From: Lucifuga dentata
Lineage: Eukaryota; Chordata; Actinopteri; Ophidiiformes; Bythitidae
Length of the DNA stretch: 64,000 nt
Reading direction: 5' to 3'
NCBI GenBank assembly: GCA_014773175.1
Contig: VXCM01000805.1
Coordinates: 18,508-82,507, forward strand
Position numbers and translations under genes: made by a program. Shown here piece by piece: positions 48,366 to 57,986 of this stretch. Position 1 is the first letter of the stretch. Each line of letters begins with the position of its first letter. The notes under the pieces are model-generated. The model was given only the letters and a program-made list of their open reading frames with translations. It was not told the DNA's origin and searched no databases.

Positions 48366-49979
48366 TGTGCTTGGTTTTTGTTTATTGTGATGAAACTTAA
48401 TTTTTGTTCAAGAGGCAAACAGGTGGGACTTTTGACTTTCTGACCTTGCTGTTCAGTGAAAAAGACAGCTGTCACCAAAGGGTCAGAGTGAGCAAAAGCC
48501 AACAAAGGAGTGATTTTAAGAAAGTGTATGGCATGAAATAACAGTCACTGAGAATAACTGGTCACAATACTTTCTATAGCTATCCCATGATAGTAAATGA
48601 TGAGTTAGACATGAGCATAAGATATTAAGAATCATCTGTTTATTTAGTGTCCAGAGGGCTCTACATGTTGACTCACCTGCTGTGGCTCATTGACATGCTG
48701 AACTGGAAGAGAGTCATCATTAATATTATTGGTTATGGCTTCCTGCTTTGACAGGTGAAAATGTTTGCTGTGAGTGTCAATTGCTTTGACATGCAAAGTC
48801 ACTTGCACTCTAAGTATAAAAAAAACTAGTTTTGAAGAAATTTATAAGTTACATTAAAGGAAAATATGGGACAGTCAAATGTTTCTCTTTTTTAAATAAT
48901 AGATTTCAGAACACCTAATGTATACTGGAGTTGCCTGATAGGCTCCAGCTCTCATTTTATCATTCCTGGCAACATAAGCAGGGAAATGTTTTTTTCAGAG
49001 ATAAAACTGCTATGAGATTATGAAAGATTAACCTCTTACTCACAAATCACAATAGGCCTGTTATCCAAATCACATGTCCAGACCACCATACAGAAAAGAA
49101 TGTGGTGGACAGAAATGTGTAAGAAAATACCACAGTTGTGTTGACATCTGGTGCTTGAGTGCATAACACAGCAACAATTTCTTTGCCTTTCAAATGAGTT
49201 AGTCATCACAAATAAGCCAAAATAATTTGTAGCATGGCTTTCTGATTCAGTATTCAATGCAGTCACCCTTTCAAAGTCAGTCTGAAGGTTACCAAAACTG
49301 GTCCTGGAGCCCTCTAGCAGGAACCAGGGTCCATTAGTTGCTTTTGTAACTCACACATCAAAGACAGATATGCAATGCTACGCTAAATCATAACTATTAA
49401 AAAGAAAATTATTTTCAGATAAATTCTTCACCTCTGAAGGATGAATGTCATGACTGAAACATGATCATGCCTTTAATCCAATGGAAAACAAAAGAGTCGC
49501 CATCAAAAATTAGGATACAGCACTGAAAGCTGGTAGCTTGGTTAGTCCCAAACTGATTGACACAGCCCAATTAAGCTAAATTAATATTTCTCATGTTATC
49601 AAAGGTTGGTTTACATCCCCAATGTTTTAACACAAAGGGCCTAAAAAGGCCTATAGGTTCTATCAAATCATAAACACACAAAATACTTATTTTTAATCAT
49701 TATTAATCATCATTAATCATCATTTAATCTAATTATTAATAATCATCATTAATCATCTTCGTGGGCAGGCTCTGCTGCTGACCCTGTGGTCACCGTTTAA
49801 TACCGGCTCCATTGATTGGCACTTGTAATTTTTTTTCTCTTTCTCTCTCTGTCATATGGATTTTTCCACCTATAGTGGACTAAAGTTCTATCTATTCTAT
49901 TCTATTCTATTCTATTCTATTCTATTCTATTAATTTAAGTGCGGTATTTAATGGTATGAACGTACAGTAGCTCATATTT
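48366..49979. other. Intergenic between lhfpl3 and the TRIM gene
   Basis: AT-rich non-coding sequence. It includes short imperfect repeats of ATTAATCATC (49690-49760) and the ATTCT repeat; no exon seen. Confidence 0.65.
49888..49931. repeat. (ATTCT)n pentanucleotide repeat
   Basis: About eight TCTAT units. It lies roughly 180 bases upstream of the TRIM start codon. Confidence 0.95.
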
Positions 49980-50112
49980 ACATGAAGAAATGAGTACTGC
50001 ACCTTTAAGAGTTTGCATGATGGGAGGAGCGGGATTCAAACCCCTTGGCTCCGCCCCCAACAGCGTCTGTCTTTGCGGAAACAGAACTCAAACATTACCA
50101 GCCTGAAACAAC
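49980..50112 (+). promoter_or_regulatory. TRIM gene proximal promoter / 5' UTR
   Basis: Directly upstream of the ATG. It contains a GC box (GGCTCCGCCCC at about 50047-50057) and an ISRE-like GGAAACAGAACT (50077-50088), one base short of the GAAANNGAAACT pattern. The start codon has a strong context (AACATGG) and an in-frame TGA nine bases upstream. Confidence 0.45.
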
Positions 50113-50347
50113 ATGGGGAATTCTGTGGACACTTCGGCTCTGTGTCCTTTGTGTAATGAGCTGACCCCAAAACCCGTCATCCTGAAGTGTAACCACCGCT
50201 TCTGCCAGCGCTGTATCGGGGATTTGTGGAGCGTTTCTCCCAGTGGGCCGTACTGTTGTCCTGAGTGGAAGTGTAAAACAGTGTACAAGACTCTGCCATT
50301 CGATAGCATCGCGATACCACCGATCTCCACCAACAGATATAAAGCAG
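50113..50347 (+). CDS. TRIM gene exon 1 (RING)
   Basis: 78 codons plus one base, starting MGNSVDTSALCPLC. Zinc ligands follow in LKCNHRFCQRC. The last pair is unusual: CCPEWKC has C-x4-C where the family normally has C-P-x-C. The donor is CAG|GTACTG. Confidence 0.92.
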
Positions 50348-53300
50348 GTACTGTACTTAAATTAATACTGGTTTGTCTGAACTCGGACTCTGCCAGACCA
50401 TAATAATCAGACTGTCAGAAAATTAAAACCCACAACCTTCTGAAATGACTGGCACAAGTGAAAGTTTGACGTGCATTTATGCTAGCTAGTAGCTAGCGTT
50501 TCATTGTATTTGACACCACCTAATTAATTAAAAAAGGGCTGGTAATTGCTTCTTTAACATTTATTGTGATAACGCTACAGTGTGTACTTACATATTTCAA
50601 CCATCATCATAATGAAAGAAAATAAATGATTTCCTCACCGGAAATGCCACTTGTGTCAGTTACTTCCTTTAACAGTTCAATGTTCACAGTACAACAATGG
50701 ACAAAATAATTAACACCTTAATTTGGTGAAAGAATTATTGATATAAACTAATGGTCATTTTGAGGCCATAGTTTTTCGTATTGTTCAGCAAATATCTCCA
50801 TAAATTACTTTAGGTCAGTCAGTGATGGTAAAACGCTTAAGTTTTGCAAGATTTATGCAAAATTCTTGTTTGTTTGCATATTTTGTCCTTGGCCCTTTAC
50901 AAGTGATGCACAAACAAATTGAGACAGCACTTTCTTTAAATCACAATTACAAAGGAAGTACGTCAATGTAGTCGAAGTTAAACAAGGTCTTATAGATGAG
51001 CTATAGATGACCTAATAGAGAAGTTGAAGAGGTCTTGCAGAGTTACAAACAAACTAGATCATCACTGCTCGAATAGCTGAAAATGGACTCAGTTGTTTAG
51101 CAGAAGATTGTCTGTGCTGGGCAGGTATTGGTGTTAGGTAGCCCCTGGAAAAGTGCTGTCAGTTTTCTCACTGACCAGTTTTGTGTTGCTTGTATTCTAC
51201 CTACAGGGTCATCCAGTAAGGCTGAAGTCAACACATTTGACTCCACGCTGAGGAGGCCCTCACTCACTAGCCGACTCCTTGGGAAAAGAAAGGCCAGCAC
51301 ACCTGTACTGGAGCAACCTAGCACAAAGCGACCAACGGTGCAGTCTCCCCATGAGTTGTCAAATGACATTGAGCCTCCCACTACTTCCTTTTCAAACCAA
51401 GCTAGCCAATCAGCTGACGTGGAGCCATCAAGGGAAGCAGAGAGACAGGAATCTGCACCTGAGCAGGGAGACGGCAGCATGTCATCCAGTGACTCCTCTG
51501 GCAATGGTGTAACCCTGACAAATGATAACCCACAAAACATTTCAAACCAGCAGAAACAGCCTGAATCAGAAAACGTCCTCACAGTGGATGACTCTGACAA
51601 CTCCAGCGAAGTGGATATATGTGATGCACCTGCTTTTGTAACCCCCAAGAAAGACACAGTAGAAATTCCTGTGTCATTGAAGAAACCAGCTTCACCTGCC
51701 AAAGCTAATCTGTCAACTGGAGTTTCAACTCCAGGAAAAGAAAAATCTCCTGGGCACCATGTTGGCAGGTCTCCTTTAATGTTCCCCAAACATCCTGTGG
51801 CCACCCCGAGTTCCTCTAGCCATGCTTACATCTTTCCCAGGCCTGAGAGCAAAAATACCAGCCCTGTGTCCTGCCATTACTGCCCCCACTCTGGACAGCA
51901 GTGTGCAGTGAAGACATGTCTGGTGTGCGGGGCTTCGATGTGTGCAGAGCACCTTCGACCGCACCTGGACTCCCCCGTGTTCCAGAATCACACCTTGGTT
52001 GCTCCCATGGAGGACATTTCTTCCTGGAGGTGCCAGGAGCACCAAGAGATGAACCGTATCTTCTGCCGGCAGTGTGGAGTGTGTGTGTGCACTGTGTGTA
52101 CCGTCATTGGCTCTCATCGCGATCATGTCTGCATCAGTATCAGAGAGGCAGAGAGAGAGCTTAGAGTAAGATGGCATGATAAAGAAACCTGTCCACTTTA
52201 CTGGATTGTTATGCCCTAAGCTCTTTGGAGAGATGTAGTTACACAGGTTTTCATAGTCACAAGGCATACAGAGTAATTATAGTTAAGGATGAGTATCAAA
52301 ATTTACATACACTTGGTTATGATTAAAACACTATGATAATACAATAATAATAATTTGGTAATTATTCAAAAATGACATGCCATTTGATGCATTGTTTCTT
52401 TACCTACAGGACATAGTTTTAAAGTTGATATACTGTAAATATATAGCCCAGAGTGCAGAAAAGAGACATCAAGGAATACAAACACATGAATGAGTGATTT
52501 CTGTGGATGATTGTTCTTAGGGGAACCTGAAAGATGAGATTAAACAACTGCAGAAAGCTGAGCAGCAGCTGATTAACAGAGTGACTGAGCTCACACAGAA
52601 GAAAGACGACTTCCGTGTAAGTAACAGAATAAGCTGTTCAGCAATCACTGATTTTAAGATACATTTATTTAGGTTTGTTGCTCAAGATTACAGTAATTTT
52701 TTTTCCCACCCAGACTCCAGGTATTTTGGATTATTATCTATGTGTAAACTGTGTGTATGTTTTGAAGCCAAATAATGTTACTGTATCCATCATGACCACA
52801 CACTGAGTTTATGACACATCCTTGAGTCGGATTGTGTTGTAATGCTGTTTTACAACATTGCACAATTCTGCAATGTTGTAAAACAGAAGGGCTATTTTGA
52901 AAACCATTTACTACTTAACACTTTTTTGAAGTTTATATACAGTAGTTTGAGAAAACATAATCCTAAATCAGCATCCTAGATTTTCCTGTGTATTTCCTGT
53001 TTATTGAATGATAGACCAATGGTTGGAGACTTGTGAATGCCTTAGAAATGCCTTACAAATTCCTGTTTTTTTACATCATGTAATGTAATTATGTCATTAT
53101 GTAATGTATGTATTGCTCCTTCATGTTCATCTCCAGGTGGTTTTAAGTGAGGCTCGAGCAGGAGTGAAGCAGCAGTATGGGGCCATTAAGGAGGCCCTGG
53201 AGGAAGAGGAGCAGTCAGCTCTTCAGTGTATCATGCAGGAGGACAACAGGGCTCTGGGTGGACTGGAGGATCAACTCAGCCACCTCCAGAAGTCACTGGT

Positions 53301-55466
53301 GTCCATTCAGCAAGGTCTGCACACTCTGGAGGGGCTGGCTGATGCCAAGGGAGACAAACGCATCCAGGACCAGGCCTTCATCATGGTGACTACAAACACT
53401 AGGAGTGTGTTGATTTGTTGTTGGCAGGATGTAGCACATACTGTAGGCTATTGAAAGCTAAGGTAATATTTTTCAAATATTTTTCTTATTTCTCCAGGAA
53501 TACGGCAAGGTAACCCAAATGTAAGTGAGTTCCTTTAAACCTCTATCTTACTGCATGGAAAGAAATGATTTGCTAAACATAGTCAGCATTGAAAACCTTA
53601 TGAAACGTTTTACCCTTTGTGTGGGACTGCATGATTAACTTAATCCCTTATTATTTTACATCTAGAGAAAAAGTTATAACACAAGTTACATTTAAATACT
53701 GTATTTATTGATCAATATTTCCTACGTGATATTAAAGGACCAAACCATCCATTTTGCATATTTGAGCTTATATTCAATTTTCATACACATAAGATTACTG
53801 ACAATCATTTCCCAAAGCATTAAACTGTATTTCAGCTTTCCTGATATTTTGCAAAATATGTTAATCTTTCAAAATCAAATATTCAAGTNAAACTGTATTT
53901 CAGCTTTCCTGATATTTTGCAAAATATGTTAATCTTTCAAAATCAAATATTCAAGTGATATACCCACCTTAAAAATCGATGTTTCACCTAATAGTTACGC
54001 AATCTTATGAAGTCACAGTCGTTTAAATGTTTCGATTAATGCAGGTCTTCTTTTGGGACTATATTCCCCGGTGGAGACATATACCGGTATTCACTCCATG
54101 CTTTTTGTTGTGCTTAAACGCTAAAATTATGAAACCTCGAAAAAATCTGAATACACGTCTTGTTTGTGATGATGGATTACCTATCCCAAGGATGTAATAG
54201 TGTACCAGAATGAACGGAAACCAATCGCGGTCTGGAAGGTAGGACTTTTTTTTTCTTTTTTTTTTAACTCAACGTTCCAGTAGTATGCTTTGGGAAATGA
54301 TTGTCAGTAACCTTATGTGTATGGAAATTGAATATATTAGGCTCAAACATGCAANGAAATGATTGTCAGTAACCTTATGTGTATGGAAATTGAATATATT
54401 AGGCTCAAACATGCAAAATGATGGCATGGTCCTTTAATTATGTTATGCACTGTCAGGACAAGAGACATTATGCTCATTGAGAATGTTATGCTGACCAGCA
54501 TATCTTAACTGCTGTAGTGCATGTATACAATAAGGTCTGTGGGCATCTTTTTTCAAGAATGTTTTTGGCCATTACCTGCTCTGCTTCTCTCTCACAGGGT
54601 TGCTGACAGCACTTGTGTTGAGCAGTTGGAGGCTCCAGAGGAAGTGAACCAGGCTCGGCTGAAATGTCTGCAGAGGTGGACAGAAAAGCGGCTGGACACA
54701 GTTGTCATCTCTGTGCCAGGCAGAGACCTCTACACTTTGCGCTGTAAGAGATGTGGTTTTCATATTACATAAACATCCATCTACTTTCTACTTCCTATCA
54801 TACCATCACTGATTAAACTGAAGGACTAAATACATTCTGTAGGCTGAAGGTGAGTTGATGAAGACCTCATCTAAATTCTTCTATGTTGTAATTTGCTTCC
54901 TGTGTGTAGACGGTACCATCCCCCTCATGGATGCAGATACAGCTCATCCCAAGCTGCTGCTGTCTGAGAACAACAGGAAGGTGACCTACAGTGAGACCCA
55001 GCAGGCTTACACAGAGAGCGACGCTCGATTCACCTCCTTCCCACAGGTCCTGGCCTCCCGTACCATGGAGGGGGGCTGCTGGTATTGGGAAGTAAATGTG
55101 TCTGTGGATGAGGGCCGCTGGAAGGTAGGGCTGTGTGAGGGTCAGATAGAGAGGAAGGGCCAAAAAGACAGCTCTCGTCTAGGGTTCAACTCGTACTCCT
55201 GGTGCTTGGGCTGCGAGAGGAGGAAGGTAGAAGCTCTGCATAACAAGGTGGTGGTGTCTGTGGCTGCAGAGGGGCTGCAGAGGGTGGGAGTGTTTCTCGA
55301 CTTTGATGAGGGCGTTTTATCATTCTTTAATGTGACACCAGAGGGCAGTCTAGTTTTGTTGCATTCTTACAAGCACAGGTTTAGTGATCCTCTTTACCCA
55401 GCCTTGTCTGTGTCTAAAACACACCTGACCATCTGTGATCTCTTCAAGCCATCGTCCACAGAATAG
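50113..55466 (+). CDS. TRIM-family E3 ubiquitin ligase (RING, two B-boxes, coiled coil, PRY-SPRY), complete gene
   Basis: Seven exons (50113-50347, 51207-52165, 52521-52616, 53137-53385, 53498-53520, 54598-54743, 54910-55466) join in frame to 754 codons plus TAG. Order: RING (C11, C14, C26, H28, C31, C34, C48/49, C54); Ser/Thr/Pro-rich linker, about 79-300; B-box 1 from C301/C304; B-box 2 from C354/H357; coiled coil, about 399-515; PRY-SPRY, about 570-750, with GCWYWEVNV, WKVGLC, LGFNSYSWCLG and RVGVFLDFDEG. The 96-bp and 23-bp exons are those of class IV (B30.2) TRIM genes. Such proteins ubiquitinate targets recognised by the SPRY domain, and many fish members act in antiviral signalling; that role is not shown here. 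The long linker sets it apart from ordinary finTRIMs. I cannot assign an orthologue. Base composition resembles the other genes here. Confidence 0.92.
50348..51206 (+). other. TRIM gene intron 1
   Basis: 859 bases of AT-rich sequence without a recognisable feature; the acceptor is TTCTACCTACAG. Confidence 0.85.
51207..52165 (+). CDS. TRIM gene exon 2 (linker and both B-boxes)
   Basis: 959 bases. It opens GSSSKAEVNTFD and encodes about 220 residues of low-complexity S/T/P/E/Q-rich linker. Basic pieces GKRKAS (K105-K107) and TKRP (K119-R120) could form a weak bipartite nuclear signal. VLTVDDSD at 202-209 looks like a SUMO-interaction motif. B-box 1 begins CHYCPHSGQQC and ends CAEHLRPH; B-box 2 begins WRCQEHQEMN and ends GSHRDH. 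The donor is AGA|GTAAGA in phase 0. Long frames on the opposite strand of this exon are shadows. Confidence 0.92.
52521..52616 (+). CDS. TRIM gene exon 3 (coiled coil, 96 bp)
   Basis: 32 codons, GNLKDEIKQLQKAEQQLINR and onward, a heptad-like coiled-coil start. The acceptor is TTCTTAG and the donor CGT|GTAAGT. The 96-bp length is the family standard. Confidence 0.93.
52845..52886. repeat. 18-bp perfect inverted repeat in TRIM intron 3
   Basis: Arms 52845-52862 (CTGTTTTACAACATTGCA) and 52869-52886 are exact complements around a 6-base loop. Confidence 0.9.
53137..53385 (+). CDS. TRIM gene exon 4 (coiled coil)
   Basis: 83 codons from VVLSEARAGVKQQYGAIKEA to QDQAFIM, strongly helical with E/Q/L heptads. 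The acceptor is CATCTCCAG; the donor ATG|GTGACT is weaker than average. At 249 bp it is slightly longer than the usual 231-234 bp. Confidence 0.9.
53498..53520 (+). CDS. TRIM gene exon 5 (23-bp micro-exon)
   Basis: Encodes EYGKVTQ plus two bases of the next Met. The acceptor is TTTCTCCAG and the donor AAT|GTAAGT. A 23-bp exon here is conserved across B30.2 TRIM genes and is required to keep the frame. Confidence 0.9.
53822..53956. repeat. 67-bp direct duplication around one N (likely assembly artefact)
   Basis: 53822-53888 and 53890-53956 are identical with N at 53889. Confidence 0.9.
54294..54416. repeat. 61-bp direct duplication around one N (likely assembly artefact)
   Basis: 54294-54354 and 54356-54416 are identical with N at 54355. 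Confidence 0.9.
54598..54743 (+). CDS. TRIM gene exon 6
   Basis: Completes Met from exon 5, then VADSTCVEQLEAPEEVNQAR and WTEKRLDTVVIS, ending TLR plus one base. It links the coiled coil to the PRY domain. The acceptor is TCTCACAG and the donor CGCT|GTAAGA. Confidence 0.9.
54910..55466 (+). CDS. TRIM gene exon 7 (PRY-SPRY/B30.2)
   Basis: 185 residues then TAG. The PRY part has LMDADTAHPKLLLSENNRKV (the LDPDTAHP motif). SPRY has GGCWYWEVNV, RWKVGLC, SYSWCLGC and VGVFLDFDEGVLSFFNV. The C-terminus is CDLFKPSSTE. The acceptor is TGTGTGTAG. Frames on the opposite strand are shadows. Confidence 0.95.
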
Positions 55467-56793
55467 TGGTGTGATATTTCTGTTCAGAATTCTGAGAGTA
55501 TGTTAAAGCCTTTGTATAAGTTAAAATAATTTCCTCATTATAAATGTGCCAGTTTGTGCAGATGCTCTGGGATTATAGTCATATCATGTAAATAGCGCTG
55601 CATGTTTGCAGAAATCCTTCAATGTGATTTATATCATTTGATAATATAGAAATTGTACCATGCCAGAAATTTTACAAAATTTTTCTATACTTGCAACATT
55701 CCGTAGTATACCCTCAGTTTTAATCAGTCTCTGATTTTAACTTGTGTGCGTTTTTAAAATTCAAATCAAGAATTAATGAACACATGGGAAAGGTTTTACA
55801 TGTGAGGTATGTTAGTTATGTCAATCACTAAAATAATCATAGGACATATTTCCATTTTTATGTCTTAAAAATGTTTCAGATGTTCTTGTTGTCTTGTTTT
55901 ATCTTTGATCCTATGATGACCTGTTCTCTTCTGTGATAAAATTTCAAAAGCTAAATCTGAATCACTCCTGGCTTTGACTCTTCTTATTTTCATTTGTAGA
56001 GAAACACAGGTGAGTGAGTAGGTGGTGTGTTTCCCCATAACAGGTGGCAGGTGGTGTGTTAGTAACTTTCAACTCTCACTGCCCCCACAGCATGTGAGCT
56101 TTACTGACAACAAACACTGCCGCTGGCACAAACTCCTCAAAGCACCACTGACCACTGCTGTTTTGAAGTTTCCCTCCTTGAAAACTCTGAAGCTCATTCA
56201 TTCTGACATGGGGGTCTGTGTGCCTGGCGTCACAGAGAGGGATCAAAGTGGTCTTTACATAAATTCCTTTTGGTTGATTGGTAGAGCTCCAGTGTACCAG
56301 TAGTTCAGAGACAGCTGGCTATGGATCTGTGTTGATCCAGACGTGTTGGCTGATCAAATAGCTTAAAGCTCTTCAGTATTTATAGTAGCAAATGTACTAT
56401 AAATGAATAAGATTAGATGAAAGTCTTAATTGATCTTGTAAGCATAAGAGGATAGAATACCAACATCTGTCTTTTTTGATAAGTGGTTCCCATACCCTAA
56501 AGGCCACATGCTTGATCTTTGAAACAGCAATGGGTCCTCAGTTCTCTGGTGAAATGCGCATGTATTTCTGTCCCAGTGGGATATACAAAGAAACAAATTG
56601 CTAATTACAGTGTCTGTGGTATAGTTAAAGAATGATTCCAAGTAGATGTGACCTTGCTTTACCGATGAAAAGTCTTGAGCGACAGTAAGCTACTGTGAAA
56701 ATAATCTCTTCATTTGTACGTGTTTTTCAGTGCTGTGATCTCAAGAGGCTAAAAGACTGCCATCAAGTACAGATTCTGAGTAAATGGCCCAAC

Positions 56794-56799
56794 AATAAA
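56794..56799 (+). terminator. Poly(A) signal AATAAA, candidate end of the TRIM mRNA
   Basis: First AATAAA after the stop codon, 1.33 kb downstream. Confidence 0.4.
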
Positions 56800-57338
56800 T
56801 GGTGCAATTTGCTTTGACAATCAATGCTTAAAAGGAATCACACTCATATTCATCACAACTCATCCTGGTGTTGTGACTGCTTTTACATTCATGTTTCTGA
56901 TTGAAATTTCTTTCTTTATTCACAATGATAAAAATGGGTTTCATTGCAAAGTCACACTGTGCTCTTCAATAGATTTTTTTTTTCTTTTATCTTTTATATC
57001 TTCCTCTCAGGAGGAAATGGAGATGGCATAAATTTACTATGGTCAGTTTTTTTGTTTTTTTTTTAAAGATGGTAGATTACACCTCTTCCATTTAAACTGT
57101 CTTCTTAATGTCACAAAATGTCACTCTTTCAATTCTTGCTTTTTTCTTCTTGTCGGTGACGATGTTTCATTGTTCAAAGTCAATCAAATTCAAGGTTACT
57201 GTTAGGATTTGATACATGGCGATGTAACGAAGGGCTGCTTCACTTTAAATCCCCTCTATTGTTTTTTTGAAAATAATAGCGCAGATTGCATTGCTCTGGG
57301 GCTGGGAAAAGTAGCCAAATTAATTTGCATTATTTTTT

Positions 57339-57344
57339 AATAAA
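57339..57344 (+). terminator. Poly(A) signal AATAAA, alternative end of the TRIM mRNA
   Basis: Second AATAAA, with GT-rich sequence (TGGGGGTGGTTTTTA) about 40-50 bases downstream. Confidence 0.35.
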
Positions 57345-57851
57345 CATAGAGTTACCTAGTACATCCTGGATCAAGACCAGTCTGGGGGTGGTTTTTATTT
57401 CATGCTGAAGAAATGAGCCAAATTCACTGATGAGAGTGTGTGATAAGCCCATTCAGGATGTCAAATGTTATATCTATACAACTGTCTACAAAGAAGTCTT
57501 ATAAGAGGAAGAGATAATAATTATACAAAATATTGGTCCAAAGGAACCATAAAGTGTTAATATCTCCACTCTCCAGCTCCTACTGCAATGTAAAACATTT
57601 CCTCTGCCCCCCATAACATGCTAGCTGAATAATGCTTGGAACCTCAGCTATACAGCAATTGGATATACTACTGCAGTGCCTGTTCAAAACGTGCCTGTGC
57701 CTTGGAATGTGCCGGACTTTATGGTGTGCGCCGCAGCCTGCCATAATTTTGTTCTGCACGTCCTCCTGAGCTAGTGCCTATTGCTGTACGGGGTCGGGTT
57801 GAGACCGTGACACTGGACCGGAGCATATGTTGCTGCGCCCGGAGCGTATCC

Positions 57852-57986
57852 TGCCACACGGACTACTTTTTACTGGCACAGCTCAATTCGAGAACCGCTC
57901 ATCCAAACAACTTCACATNTGCCACACGGACTACTTTTTACTGGCACAGCTCAATTCGAGAACCGCTCATCCAAACAACTTCACAT
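57852..57986. repeat. 67-bp direct duplication around one N (likely assembly artefact)
   Basis: 57852-57918 and 57920-57986 are identical with N at 57919. Confidence 0.9.

Larger units (their letters stand above)
53732..54437. mobile_element. TTAA-flanked MITE with about 95-bp terminal inverted repeats
   Basis: Left end TTAAAGGACCAAACCATCC, then TTTTGCATATTTGAG, TTCAATTTTCATACACATAA, TTACTGACAATCATTTCCC and AAAGCAT. The right end carries the same blocks in reverse complement up to GGTCCTTTAA at 54437. Both outer ends begin with TTAA, which may be a piggyBac-type target duplication. There is no coding capacity. Two assembly duplications (N at 53889 and 54355) fall in the arms, so the true length is about 575 bp. 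Confidence 0.75.
53521..54597 (+). other. TRIM gene intron 5
   Basis: 1,077 bases, most of it occupied by a MITE with two one-N duplications. Confidence 0.85.
55467..57360 (+). other. Presumed 3' UTR and downstream flank of the TRIM gene
   Basis: AT-rich, no further exon recognised. Candidate poly(A) signals are at 56794-56799 and 57339-57344, so the 3' UTR could be about 1.3 or 1.9 kb. A 93-codon frame at 56022 has no recognisable homology. Confidence 0.5.

Noticed and set aside
50113..50130. N-terminal MGNS as an N-myristoylation signal of the TRIM protein
   Set aside because: Position 6 is Asp rather than the small or hydroxyl residue normally required.
51097..51804. 235-codon minus-strand frame opposite TRIM exon 2
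   Set aside because: Shadow of the Ser-rich linker exon; the plus-strand frame is confirmed by splice phases and domains.
56022..56303. 93-codon frame downstream of the TRIM stop as an extra exon
   Set aside because: The SPRY domain is already complete with a stop at 55466; this frame shows no homology and lies in the presumed 3' UTR.
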